Assembly (NCBI GenBank): GCA_035632955.1
Contig: DASQFU010000098.1
Coordinates: forward strand, 1-11,894
DNA from: DASQFU01 sp035632955
GTDB taxonomy: Bacteria > Eisenbacteria > RBG-16-71-46
Direction of reading: 5' to 3'
Length of the DNA: 11,894 nucleotides
A model generated the notes under the pieces. That model was not told the DNA's origin. It did no database searches and saw only the letters and a list, made by a program, of their open reading frames with translations. Positions 1 through 7,048 of this stretch are shown one piece after another. The position numbers and the translations under genes are program-made. How positions within the stretch are numbered: the first letter of the stretch is position 1; each line of letters starts with the position of its first letter.

Positions 1-400
1 GCTCCGTGGTCAGCACGATCCGCTCCGGCAGCGCCAGGCGTGGAGCGCGGTCCTCGGACGCGGCGCGCCGGGCGCGGCTCTTCGCCAAGCCTTCCTGACC
101 TCCGGGCAGCGCCGCCGCCAACACTTCGCCCCACGGCGCGAGGTAATAGTCGGCGACCCAACGGGTCAGCGCCAGCAGATGGACGGAGAGCAGCGGCTCA
201 CCGACGACCGCCGCGATCTCCTTCACGCTCTCGCGTGAACTCTCTTGCGAAAGCTCGACGACGATCCCGCGCCGCGTCCGCCCGCGAAACGGCACCTGGA
301 CCTGCACGCCCGGCGTGAGCCCGGAGGCGAGGTGGTCGGGAACGCGGTACGCGAACGTCTGCCGGAGCGGCAGCGGAAACGCCACCTGCGCGAAGGACAT
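1..400 (-). CDS. priA: Primosomal protein N' (PriA), N-terminal fragment cut by window edge
   Basis: PriA is the replication-restart helicase that recognises stalled forks and reloads the replicative helicase in the cytoplasm. About 133 N-terminal residues lie in the window, out of a family length of roughly 700-800. They match the 3'-DNA-binding domain that opens PriA: MSFAQVAFPLPLRQTFAYRV at residues 1-20, then a V-P-F-R-G-R-T-R-R-G-I-V strand around residues 36-47, and near residues 80-100 the family-typical TRWVADYYLAPWGEVL followed by AALP. The helicase domain and zinc-binding cysteines lie outside the window. The start is the ATG at 398-400, chosen because the homology begins there; I see no convincing Shine-Dalgarno in front of it. 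It lies 114 nt downstream of the receiver gene on the same strand, with a strong inverted repeat between them, so cotranscription is uncertain. Identification is from motif memory, not a search. Confidence 0.88.
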   Translation of the reverse strand, partial: MSFAQVAFPLPLRQTFAYRVPDHLASGLTPGVQVQVPFRGRTRRGIVVELSQESSRESVKEIAAVVGEPLLSVHLLALTRWVADYYLAPWGEVLAAALPGGQEGLAKSRARRAASEDRAPRLALPERIVLTTE

Positions 401-472
401 GGTGGGAATGTAGCTCGGAACGCAAACCGGAGAACCGAAGGCGCGCGGCGCGCGCAAACGCACATGCGGCCG

Positions 473-514
473 GTCCCCGGACGGTGCCTGGGAGGCTCCG
501 AGAGCTCCGGGGAC
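473..514 (-). terminator. Inverted repeat directly after the receiver gene stop; possible terminator or mRNA-end hairpin
   Basis: An 8-bp perfect inverted repeat (GTCCCCGG at 473-480, CCGGGGAC at 507-514) abuts the stop codon of the receiver gene at 515-517. The 26-nt interior holds a second small hairpin (GCCT/AGGC on the minus strand), so the structure is nested. No T-run follows on the minus strand, so it is not a classical intrinsic terminator. It may protect or end the signalling-operon transcript before priA. Confidence 0.4.
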
Positions 515-910
515 CTAAGCCTGCATGCGGTGAGGGCTGCTCTGGCCGAGGATTGCGTTGATGCGCTCGACCAGCTTGCGGGGACTGAAGGGTTTGGTGA
601 TGTAGTCGTCGGCGCCAACTTCGAAGCCGATCTTCTGATCCACGTTGCGGCCCTTCGCCGACAGGAGAATCACTGGAATCTCCCGCGTCGCGTCGTCGCT
701 CTTCAGCATCTTGCACGTCTCGTAGCCGTCGAGCTTGGGCATCATGATGTCGAGCACGATCAGATCCGGCTTGTCGGCACGCGCCTTTTCGAGCGCCTGC
801 TCACCATCCAGCGCCGTGATCACCTCGTAGCCTTCCATTCCCAGACTGAAGTCGAGGATGTGCACGATGTAGATCTCGTCGTCGACCACCAGGATCTTTC
901 CCTTCGCCAT
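515..910 (-). CDS. Stand-alone receiver (CheY-like) response regulator, 131 aa
   Basis: This is a single receiver domain with no output domain, expected to accept phosphate from a histidine kinase and act by protein-protein contact or as a relay intermediate. All receiver signatures are visible: the acidic pair D10-D11 in ILVVDDE, phosphoacceptor D54 in LIVLDIMMPKLDG, switch residue S84 in ILLSAK, and K106 in DDYITKPFSP. Its 131 residues fit one domain plus a short tail. The reading frame stays open upstream, but the ATG at 908-910 is favoured because a strong Shine-Dalgarno sits 7 nt before it and the fold begins at KILVVDD. It is the last gene of the four-gene signalling block, 5 nt after the stop of the 877-aa kinase, which makes that kinase and its paralogue the natural phosphodonors (inference). 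Without an output domain its target cannot be read from sequence. Confidence 0.93.
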   Translation of the reverse strand: MAKGKILVVDDEIYIVHILDFSLGMEGYEVITALDGEQALEKARADKPDLIVLDIMMPKLDGYETCKMLKSDDATREIPVILLSAKGRNVDQKIGFEVGADDYITKPFSPRKLVERINAILGQSSPHRMQA

Positions 911-915
911 CCGTC

Positions 916-3549
916 TCACCTCCTCACGTGAGCGGCCGGCGGCTCCGAAAGGGATTCCGCCGGGTGAACGTTGTCCATGCGGGTCAGCACGCGCTCGAAA
1001 GCGGCGACGACCTCGGGGTCGAACTGGCGGCCACTGAGCCGCTGAATCTCCGCCAGCGCCTCGGCCGGCGGTTGCGACGGCCGGTAGGGCCGGCCGAGCG
1101 TCATGCTCTCGAATGCGTCCACCACCGCGAGAATGCGGGCGCCGATCGGAATCTCCGGGCCCTGCAGGCCGCGCGGATAACCGGTGCCGTCCCACCACTC
1201 GTGATGGGAGATCACCACGTCGCGCACCGCGCCCATGGTTTCGAGCGGCCGCAGCAGGTCGGCGCCGAGCTCGGCGTGGCGCTTCATCTCTTCGCGCTCA
1301 GTCGGGCTCAAGGAGCCCGGACGCGCGAGCAGATGCTCGCCCAGCATCGTCATGCCGATGTCGTGCACGGTGGCCGCGAACCGCACCGCGCCCACGGCGT
1401 CGTCGGCCAGATCGAGCTCCCGAGCCAGCGCCTGCGCCAACCGGGCTCGGTCGGGGGCGATCGTCCGGGAGCGCTTGACGTGCTGGAGCAGCTGTCGCAA
1501 TGAGGACGCCGTGTCCTCCAGCTCCTCCTGGCTCACCTCGTGCCGGCGCGACCGTTCCCAGGCCGTCGCGATGCGCTCCGCCAGGTCGAGCAGCATGTGG
1601 CATGCCTCGGCGTCGAACGACTCGTGCGCGAGCGGATCGGTGACGTTGAGCACGCCGAGCAGCCGCTCGCGGCCTTCGAGTGGCACGGAGATGAACGTTC
1701 CGCTCCGGTATTGCGGGCGGCCCGAGTGTCCGACGTCGCCCGCATCTTCGGTGCGCGAGACGCACAGCGGCCGGCGATGCTGAGCCACCCAGCCTGCGAC
1801 GCCGTGACCGGGCTTGAGGCGCGCTTCGCGGACGATGCGCTCTTCGAGCCCCTGCGCGGCCTGGATCACCAGGTCGCCATCGGCTTCGCACGACATCAGA
1901 GACACCACGCGAGCGTTCATGACCTCCGCCACCATCTCGACCGCCAACTTCAAAACGTCCTCGACGCCGGCTTCCGGCTGCAGCCCGGGACGCACGATCG
2001 CGCGCGGACCGGCGCGCCGCGGCAGCCGTACGGTGAAGCACGACCCTTCCCCGGGATGGCTCGAAGCAAATACTCGCCCGCCGTGCCATTCGACGATCGA
2101 CCGGCAGATCGACAGCCCGAGACCGGTCCCGCCAAAACGGCGCACCAAGGATGAATCGACCTGGTAGAAGCGCTCGAAGATCTTTTCGAGCGCCGGTTCC
2201 GGAATGCCGATGCCCGTGTCCTCGACCAGCATCGTCACCTCGTGGGCGTCGCCGCCCAGCCGGAACGTGACCGACCCCCCGTGTGGGGTGAACTTCACCG
2301 CGTTGCTTCCGAGATGCAGCACGAGCTGGCGGATTTGATCGCGGTCGGCTTCGATCTCGGTATCGGCCAGATCGTTGACCACCTTTAGGTTCACCTGACC
2401 GGCCTGCGCCGTCGGCTCGAGCACGGCCGCCGCTTCGTCCAGCACCTCGGTGAGATTCACCACCTGCTTGCGGCCTTGCAAATTGCCCGCGCCGAGCCGG
2501 CTCAGGTCGAGCACCGACTCGATCAAGCGGGTCAGGCGCTGGCTCTCGTCGTTGATGATGGCGAGGAACCGCTCCAGTTGCTCGGGCGGCACCGGCTGGC
2601 GGTGCTCGCCGGCGAGCATCAACGTGTCCACGCACGCGCGGATCGCGGTCAGCGGCGTGCGCAGCTCGTGCGAGATGGTCGACACGAAGTTGGTCTTGAG
2701 CGCGTTCATCTCCTGCAGCCGCTGGCCGGTCTCTTCCAGCTCGCGCGTATGACTCTCCAGCTCGTGGTAGAGCCGCGCGTTCTCGATCGCCACCACGGCG
2801 TGGTGACCGAAGATCTCGAGCAGCTCGATCGCCTCACGCGAAGGCACCAGCCGGTCGACGGGATCGTCCACCGAGTAGTAGCCGACCAGATCGCCGCTGC
2901 CGTTCATCAGCGGCACGAGCAACACATCCTGTTCGTTCCATTCCCATTCCTGGCGGCGCCCGAGGTCCGCGACGCATCCCGGCGGCAGGATCTTGCTGAA
3001 CGAATGCTTGTGGCTGATGAAGTACGACTGGCTGACCCGAAATTCGTCCTTGAGCCACGAGCGGAAGTCCTCGAGCAGCACGTCCTCGGATTCGAGCGCG
3101 GCGCGCGCGCCGTCCGCGAGCCCCGCGAAGGCGCGGGCGCGCAGCCGGTTGGTGCCCGGCTCGCGCACTCGGATCAGCACGATGCGGAACCCGAGGCTGT
3201 GCTGGATCGTGGCCGCGATCCGCTGCATCAGCCGGTCGAGATCGAGATCGGCGTTGATGTCGCCGATGATGCGCAGAATCAGGTGCAACCGCTCGGCACG
3301 CTTGCGGTTCTCGTCGAGCTGCGTGAAGTAGAGACGGCTGAGGCGCTGTTTTGTCTTCTCGAGCTCGTCGTTCTTCGCCTGCAGCGCGGTGAGTGCCTCC
3401 GAGTCCGGTTCGAGCTCGGGCGCAGGCGCGGCGGCCGAGGCGGCGGCGCCTTTCTTCAGCCGGGCGAGCTCGCGGCGCGTCCGGTCGAGCTCACTCTTGA
3501 GCTTCAGCTCGATCGCCGAAGCGTCGGCCGAACGGATCTTGCGGCTCAC
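916..3549 (-). CDS. Soluble GAF-histidine kinase-GAF-HD-GYP hybrid protein, 877 aa
   Basis: A cytosolic sensor kinase with an HD-GYP domain at its C-terminus; no membrane segment or signal peptide is visible. Order of domains: charged coiled coils (about 8-35 and 50-88), a GAF-like sensor (about 85-260), a linker helix, HisKA with phospho-acceptor H294 in SHELRTPLT, HATPase with N416, DTGIGIP (444-450) and GGTGLGLS (473-480), a second GAF (about 530-665), then HD-GYP with HD 729-730, H758, HHE 782-784, DGTGYP 787-792 and D811. HD-GYP domains normally hydrolyse cyclic di-GMP, but here the HDxGK signature reads HDIGM and the usual first-helix histidine position is I697. The start is the GTG at 3547-3549, overlapping the upstream TGA by 4 nt with no Shine-Dalgarno, so translational coupling is likely; frame open upstream is antisense-like filler within the upstream gene. 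Kinase function is well supported; phosphodiesterase activity is uncertain. Confidence 0.9.
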   Translation of the reverse strand: MSRKIRSADASAIELKLKSELDRTRRELARLKKGAAASAAAPAPELEPDSEALTALQAKNDELEKTKQRLSRLYFTQLDENRKRAERLHLILRIIGDINADLDLDRLMQRIAATIQHSLGFRIVLIRVREPGTNRLRARAFAGLADGARAALESEDVLLEDFRSWLKDEFRVSQSYFISHKHSFSKILPPGCVADLGRRQEWEWNEQDVLLVPLMNGSGDLVGYYSVDDPVDRLVPSREAIELLEIFGHHAVVAIENARLYHELESHTRELEETGQRLQEMNALKTNFVSTISHELRTPLTAIRACVDTLMLAGEHRQPVPPEQLERFLAIINDESQRLTRLIESVLDLSRLGAGNLQGRKQVVNLTEVLDEAAAVLEPTAQAGQVNLKVVNDLADTEIEADRDQIRQLVLHLGSNAVKFTPHGGSVTFRLGGDAHEVTMLVEDTGIGIPEPALEKIFERFYQVDSSLVRRFGGTGLGLSICRSIVEWHGGRVFASSHPGEGSCFTVRLPRRAGPRAIVRPGLQPEAGVEDVLKLAVEMVAEVMNARVVSLMSCEADGDLVIQAAQGLEERIVREARLKPGHGVAGWVAQHRRPLCVSRTEDAGDVGHSGRPQYRSGTFISVPLEGRERLLGVLNVTDPLAHESFDAEACHMLLDLAERIATAWERSRRHEVSQEELEDTASSLRQLLQHVKRSRTIAPDRARLAQALARELDLADDAVGAVRFAATVHDIGMTMLGEHLLARPGSLSPTEREEMKRHAELGADLLRPLETMGAVRDVVISHHEWWDGTGYPRGLQGPEIPIGARILAVVDAFESMTLGRPYRPSQPPAEALAEIQRLSGRQFDPEVVAAFERVLTRMDNVHPAESLSEPPAAHVRR
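918..925 (-). promoter_or_regulatory. Strong Shine-Dalgarno for the receiver gene
   Basis: GAGGAGGT on the minus strand, 7 nt before the ATG at 910. It overlaps the last codons of the upstream kinase gene. It is much stronger than the sites before the two kinase genes, so the small receiver may be made in excess over the kinases. Confidence 0.75.
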
Positions 3550-5864
3550 GAGCCGTTGCTTTCGCGATCGAGCACGCGCGCGAGCGCCTCGACCACGCGC
3601 GGATCGAACTGAGTTCCGGCTTCGTGGCGCAGCTCGGCCAACGCCTCCGCGCCGGGGCGCGCCCCGCGATACGGGCGCTCGCGAGTCATGCTCTCGTACG
3701 CATCCACCACCGCGAGGATGCGCCCGCCGAGCGGGATCTCCTCGCCGATCAGGCCGCGGGGATAGCCGGTGCCGTCCCAGCGCTCGTGATGACTCAGAAT
3801 CAGGTCGCGCACCGAGCCCAGGAACTCGAGCGGCCGGATGATCTCGACGCTCACCTCCGGGTGCTGGACGAGCGCGTCGCGCTGGTCCTGTTCGAGCTGG
3901 CCGCGCTTCTCGAACAACTCTCTCTGCAATCGCGTCATCCCCAGATCGTGAATCGCCGCCACGTAACCGATCACGTCGACGTCGGCCGCGCTCAACTCGA
4001 GCTCGCGCGCGGTGGCCCGCGCCCGCCGCACTTGCGAATGGCTGCCGAGCAACCACTCGCGGCGCAACCGCGTGATGCTGCGCACCGCTTCCAGCGCCTC
4101 GGCGATCGCTCGGTTGCTGTCGGGGTAGGCGTACGCGCGCTCCACCGCGCTGCCGATGCGCTCGACCAGCGCCACCAGCAGCGACAGGTCGTGCTCGTCG
4201 AACGCCTCGCGCGACGCCTTGTTGTTGACGTTGATCACGCCGAGGACTTCGGACTCGACGCGCAGCGGCACGCACAGCAGCGACTTGGTGCTGTACTGCG
4301 GGTGGTTGAGGCGGCGGAAACGGCGGTCGGTTTCGATGTTGTCCACCAGCACCGGCCGGCCCCAGGCGGCGACCGATCCGGCGACGCCCGAGCGCACCGT
4401 GGTGCGGCGCACCGAGAGATTCTGGTTTTCGAGCCCGCACGACGCGGCAATGAACAGATCGCCGGCATCGGGATCGACCATCATCAGCGACACGATCTCG
4501 GCGTCCATCGCCGCGGCCACCATCTCGACCGTGGCTTCGAACAGCTCACGCACCTCGGCGCGGCCGACGATCTGGCGCGCGATGCGCCGCGCGTGACTCG
4601 ACGCCATCTGCCGGATCGGCATGGTGAAGCTGAAGCGGCTGCCGCACGGGCTCGCCGCCTCGACCCAGATGCGGCCGCCGTGCAGCTCGACGATTCCGCG
4701 CGCGATCGCCAGGCCGAGGCCGCTGCCTTCGATGTGCTGATCTCCGGGCTGGCGGCTGCGGAAGAAGCGCTCGAACACCCGCGGCAGATCCTCGGGCGGG
4801 ATGCCGGGGCCCTCGTCCGCGATCGTCACGCACCATTCCTCGCCGCGCGCCGACGCGTCGAGGCGCACTTCGGCGCCGACCGGCGAGTACTTGATCGCGT
4901 TGGCCAGCAGATTGATGAGCAGGCGCTTGAGCAGGTCGGCGTCGGCATCGACCGCGAGGTCGGACTCGATCGAGATCCCGAACGCGACCTGGCGCGGCCG
5001 CGCGAGCGGCGCGAGCCCCGCCAGCACGTCGTCGACGATCACGCGCGGCTCGAGCCGCGACAGCCGCAGCGGTCGCTGGCCCGCCTCGAGACGCGACAGA
5101 TCGAGAATGTCGGTGACCAGGCGGGTCAACCGGTCGCACTCGTCGTTGATGATGCCGAGGAAGCGCTCGCGCGGCGTATGCGGATTCTCCAGCGTCTCGA
5201 GCAACGTCTCGGTGTAGGCCTTGATCGCGGTCAGCGGCGTGCGGATCTCGTGGGCAACGACCGACATCAGGCTCGCCGAGGCTTCCTCATCGGCCAGCAC
5301 GCGCCGCTCGATGTCGCTGCGGCGGTGCCGCTCGTCGTCGAGCAGGCGGATCAGCTCCGCGCGCTCGAGCGCGAGCGCGAGCGCGTCACCCAGGGTCTGC
5401 ACGAACAGCAGCTGGTCGGCGGGAAACACCCGCGACTCGGGGAACGCGACCAGAAGGAGTCCGTAGAGCGTGTTGCCGGCGGTCAGCGGCACGGTCGCGA
5501 GGGCGCGGGGAGACGACAGCCACAGCAGCGTCTCGCGCGTCTCGGCGTGGGTGGGCCCGCCTTCGTCGTAGCTCGGCACCTCGTGGCGGACGACCCATTC
5601 GACCGGACCGCCCGGCTCGGGCAGGTACGGCGTTTCGACGCCCGATTCCTCGAGCAGACGCACCGCGCCGCTGCGCGAATCGATGCGCAACAGGCGATAC
5701 TCGGCGGCTTCGAGCGCGCTCACGACGCAGGCACCGGCGATCGCGCACGCCGTGCCGAGGTCGCTCGTGCTGCGGAGCGCGAGCAACGCCTGGGAGAGCA
5801 GCGCGAGGCCGTCCCCGCCCAGCTCCGGAGGGCCGGTCGCGGGTCGCGTCGGAGTCAGGGTCAT
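3546..5864 (-). CDS. Soluble GAF-histidine kinase-GAF-HD-GYP hybrid protein, 772 aa (paralogue of the next gene)
   Basis: Paralogue of the 877-aa gene downstream, with the same domain order but no N-terminal coiled coil. Visible parts: GAF-like sensor (about 20-170), a short linker helix, HisKA with H205 in AHEIRTPLT, HATPase with N322, DEGPGIP (350-356) and GSGLGLAIA (380-388), second GAF (about 440-575), and HD-GYP with HD 639-640, H668, HHE 692-694, DGTGYP 697-702 and D721. The HDxGK lysine is methionine (HDLGM), as in the paralogue. No transmembrane segment is seen, so it should sense a cytosolic cue. The HE-x-x-T pattern after the phospho-histidine suggests it can also dephosphorylate its partner (family knowledge). 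The ATG at 5862-5864 lies 13 nt after the stop of the receiver-GGDEF gene and has only a weak ribosome site. Neighbouring receivers are the likely partners (inference from operon position). Confidence 0.9.
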   Translation of the reverse strand: MTLTPTRPATGPPELGGDGLALLSQALLALRSTSDLGTACAIAGACVVSALEAAEYRLLRIDSRSGAVRLLEESGVETPYLPEPGGPVEWVVRHEVPSYDEGGPTHAETRETLLWLSSPRALATVPLTAGNTLYGLLLVAFPESRVFPADQLLFVQTLGDALALALERAELIRLLDDERHRRSDIERRVLADEEASASLMSVVAHEIRTPLTAIKAYTETLLETLENPHTPRERFLGIINDECDRLTRLVTDILDLSRLEAGQRPLRLSRLEPRVIVDDVLAGLAPLARPRQVAFGISIESDLAVDADADLLKRLLINLLANAIKYSPVGAEVRLDASARGEEWCVTIADEGPGIPPEDLPRVFERFFRSRQPGDQHIEGSGLGLAIARGIVELHGGRIWVEAASPCGSRFSFTMPIRQMASSHARRIARQIVGRAEVRELFEATVEMVAAAMDAEIVSLMMVDPDAGDLFIAASCGLENQNLSVRRTTVRSGVAGSVAAWGRPVLVDNIETDRRFRRLNHPQYSTKSLLCVPLRVESEVLGVINVNNKASREAFDEHDLSLLVALVERIGSAVERAYAYPDSNRAIAEALEAVRSITRLRREWLLGSHSQVRRARATARELELSAADVDVIGYVAAIHDLGMTRLQRELFEKRGQLEQDQRDALVQHPEVSVEIIRPLEFLGSVRDLILSHHERWDGTGYPRGLIGEEIPLGGRILAVVDAYESMTRERPYRGARPGAEALAELRHEAGTQFDPRVVEALARVLDRESNGS

Positions 5865-5877
5865 GGGGGTTCGCCGC

Positions 5878-6837
5878 TCACGCCACGTGCTTGGCCGGAG
5901 TCTCGGTGTCGCCCTGACGACGCTCGCCGACCACGACGCTGCCGGGGATTCCCTTTCCGTGGGCCTTCAGCTCCTGCGCGATGTCGACGAGCTGCGCCAG
6001 ATGCGAGACCGGGATGCGGTCGGTGCTGACGAGCGCGATGGTGAGGCTCATGAACGGGAAGCGCTCGGGCACGTGGAGGCGATTGCGCACCTCGACGTAG
6101 CCGCGCTCGACGTCTTCGGGCGCGTACAGCTTCAGCACCGCCTCGTTGAAGCGGGCGATGATCTCCTCACCGACCGACACGGCGCGATCGGGACGCGAGA
6201 CCACCACGAAGTCGTCGCCGCCGATGTGGCCGACGAAGTCCTGGCCTCCGCCGCGCCGCGTCGCATCGACGAGAATGTGCGCGAGCGCGCGGATCGCCTC
6301 GTCGCCGCGCGTGTAGCCGTAGTAGTCGTTGAAGGACTTGAAGTAGTCGATGTCGATCTGGAGCATCGCGAACGGCGCTTGCAGCAGCAGCCGGCGGCGC
6401 AGCTCCTCGTTGATCGAGAGATTGCCCGGCAGTCCGGTGAGCGGGCTCGCGGCGCGTTGCTGGTTGCTCCAGTCGAGCACGTTCCGGATACGCAGGAGCA
6501 GCTCGCGTGTCTGCCACGGCTTCGTCACGTAGTCGTTGGCGCCGCCTTCGAGCCCGGTGACCTTGTCGTCCGCCTCCGATTTCGCGGTCAGCATGATGAT
6601 CGGGATCTGACGGGTCAGGAGCGACGCGCGTAGCCGGCGGCACACTTCGTAGCCGTCGAGACGCGGCATCATGACGTCCAGCAGGATCAGGTCCGGCAGC
6701 GATTCGGACGCGTAGGCGAGCGCGGTCATGCCGTCGGCGGCTTCGATGACTTGATAGCCGGCCGTGCCGAGCTGGAGCGCCAGCACTTCGCGCAGGTGCG
6801 GTTCGTCTTCGGCGATCAGAATACGGGCGTTGGACAC
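5878..6837 (-). CDS. Receiver-GGDEF response regulator (putative diguanylate cyclase), 319 aa
   Basis: A PleD/WspR-like two-domain regulator that should make cyclic di-GMP when its receiver is phosphorylated. Receiver (about 3-122): E10-D11, phosphoacceptor D54 in LILLDVMMPRLDG, T84, K106. GGDEF domain (about 130-305): LTGLPGN at 133-139, the IDIDYFKSFND metal/nucleotide strand at 161-171, and the active-site loop HIGGDDF at 204-210. GGDDF replaces GGDEF/GGEEF, and the inhibitory RxxD site is incomplete: D200 is present but the arginine position is G197. The first gene of the signalling block, so it probably carries the operon promoter in the 210 bp upstream. Start choice: GTG at 6835-6837 places the receiver fold at the N-terminus with AGAGG just upstream; an in-frame GTG at 6874-6876 would add 13 residues. 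Catalytic activity is likely but not certain given the D-for-E change. Confidence 0.9.
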   Translation of the reverse strand: MSNARILIAEDEPHLREVLALQLGTAGYQVIEAADGMTALAYASESLPDLILLDVMMPRLDGYEVCRRLRASLLTRQIPIIMLTAKSEADDKVTGLEGGANDYVTKPWQTRELLLRIRNVLDWSNQQRAASPLTGLPGNLSINEELRRRLLLQAPFAMLQIDIDYFKSFNDYYGYTRGDEAIRALAHILVDATRRGGGQDFVGHIGGDDFVVVSRPDRAVSVGEEIIARFNEAVLKLYAPEDVERGYVEVRNRLHVPERFPFMSLTIALVSTDRIPVSHLAQLVDIAQELKAHGKGIPGSVVVGERRQGDTETPAKHVA

Positions 6838-6958
6838 GAGGCCTCTGGATCGGACCGTGTGGATGCGGCACAGCACTCCGGATCGGCCGGAGCGCCACGC
6901 GAGAGGTATCGACCGGAGCGCCCTCTGGCTTCAGTCCCGAATCGGTGACTAACTCGAT

Positions 6959-7012
6959 GCCCGCGTGAAAGAAGCGGGCGTGGCGCTGGGGGGATTTTCC
7001 GCTCGTCAGCGG
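6959..7012 (-). other. Two small hairpins between tsaD and the signalling block
   Basis: Two inverted repeats lie in the 211-bp gap: GCCCGC/GCGGGC at 6959-6964 and 6974-6979 (9-nt loop), and CCGCT/AGCGG at 6999-7003 and 7008-7012 (4-nt loop). On the minus strand the second is followed by AAAAT. They could mark the end of the cutA-tsaD transcript. A 10-bp direct repeat (CCGGAGCGCC at 6887-6896 and 6913-6922) is the only other pattern in the gap. I could not identify a convincing promoter for the signalling block. Confidence 0.3.
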
Positions 7013-7048
7013 GGTTGCGAAACGCACGACCCCGAAGCCCGGGCCCGG

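Noticed and set aside
441..455. GC-alternating palindrome near the priA start
   Set aside because: It is low-complexity GCGCGC sequence, which is expected by chance in DNA of this composition.
3550..4440. Upstream 297 codons of the 877-aa kinase frame as coding sequence
   Set aside because: They overlap the end of the 772-aa kinase in another frame, are R/A/P-rich, and lack a domain; the coupled GTG at 3549 is better supported.
3624..6029. 801-residue open frame on the plus strand opposite the 772-aa kinase
   Set aside because: It mirrors the kinase coding strand and its translation is low-complexity R/A/D/H/Q-rich with no domain pattern. Long antisense frames are expected in GC-rich genes.
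6838..7048. Possible tRNA or riboswitch in the gap before the signalling block
   Set aside because: A partial T-loop-like string (ATTCGGGAC on the minus strand) has no matching acceptor, D or anticodon arms, and no known riboswitch core was recognised.
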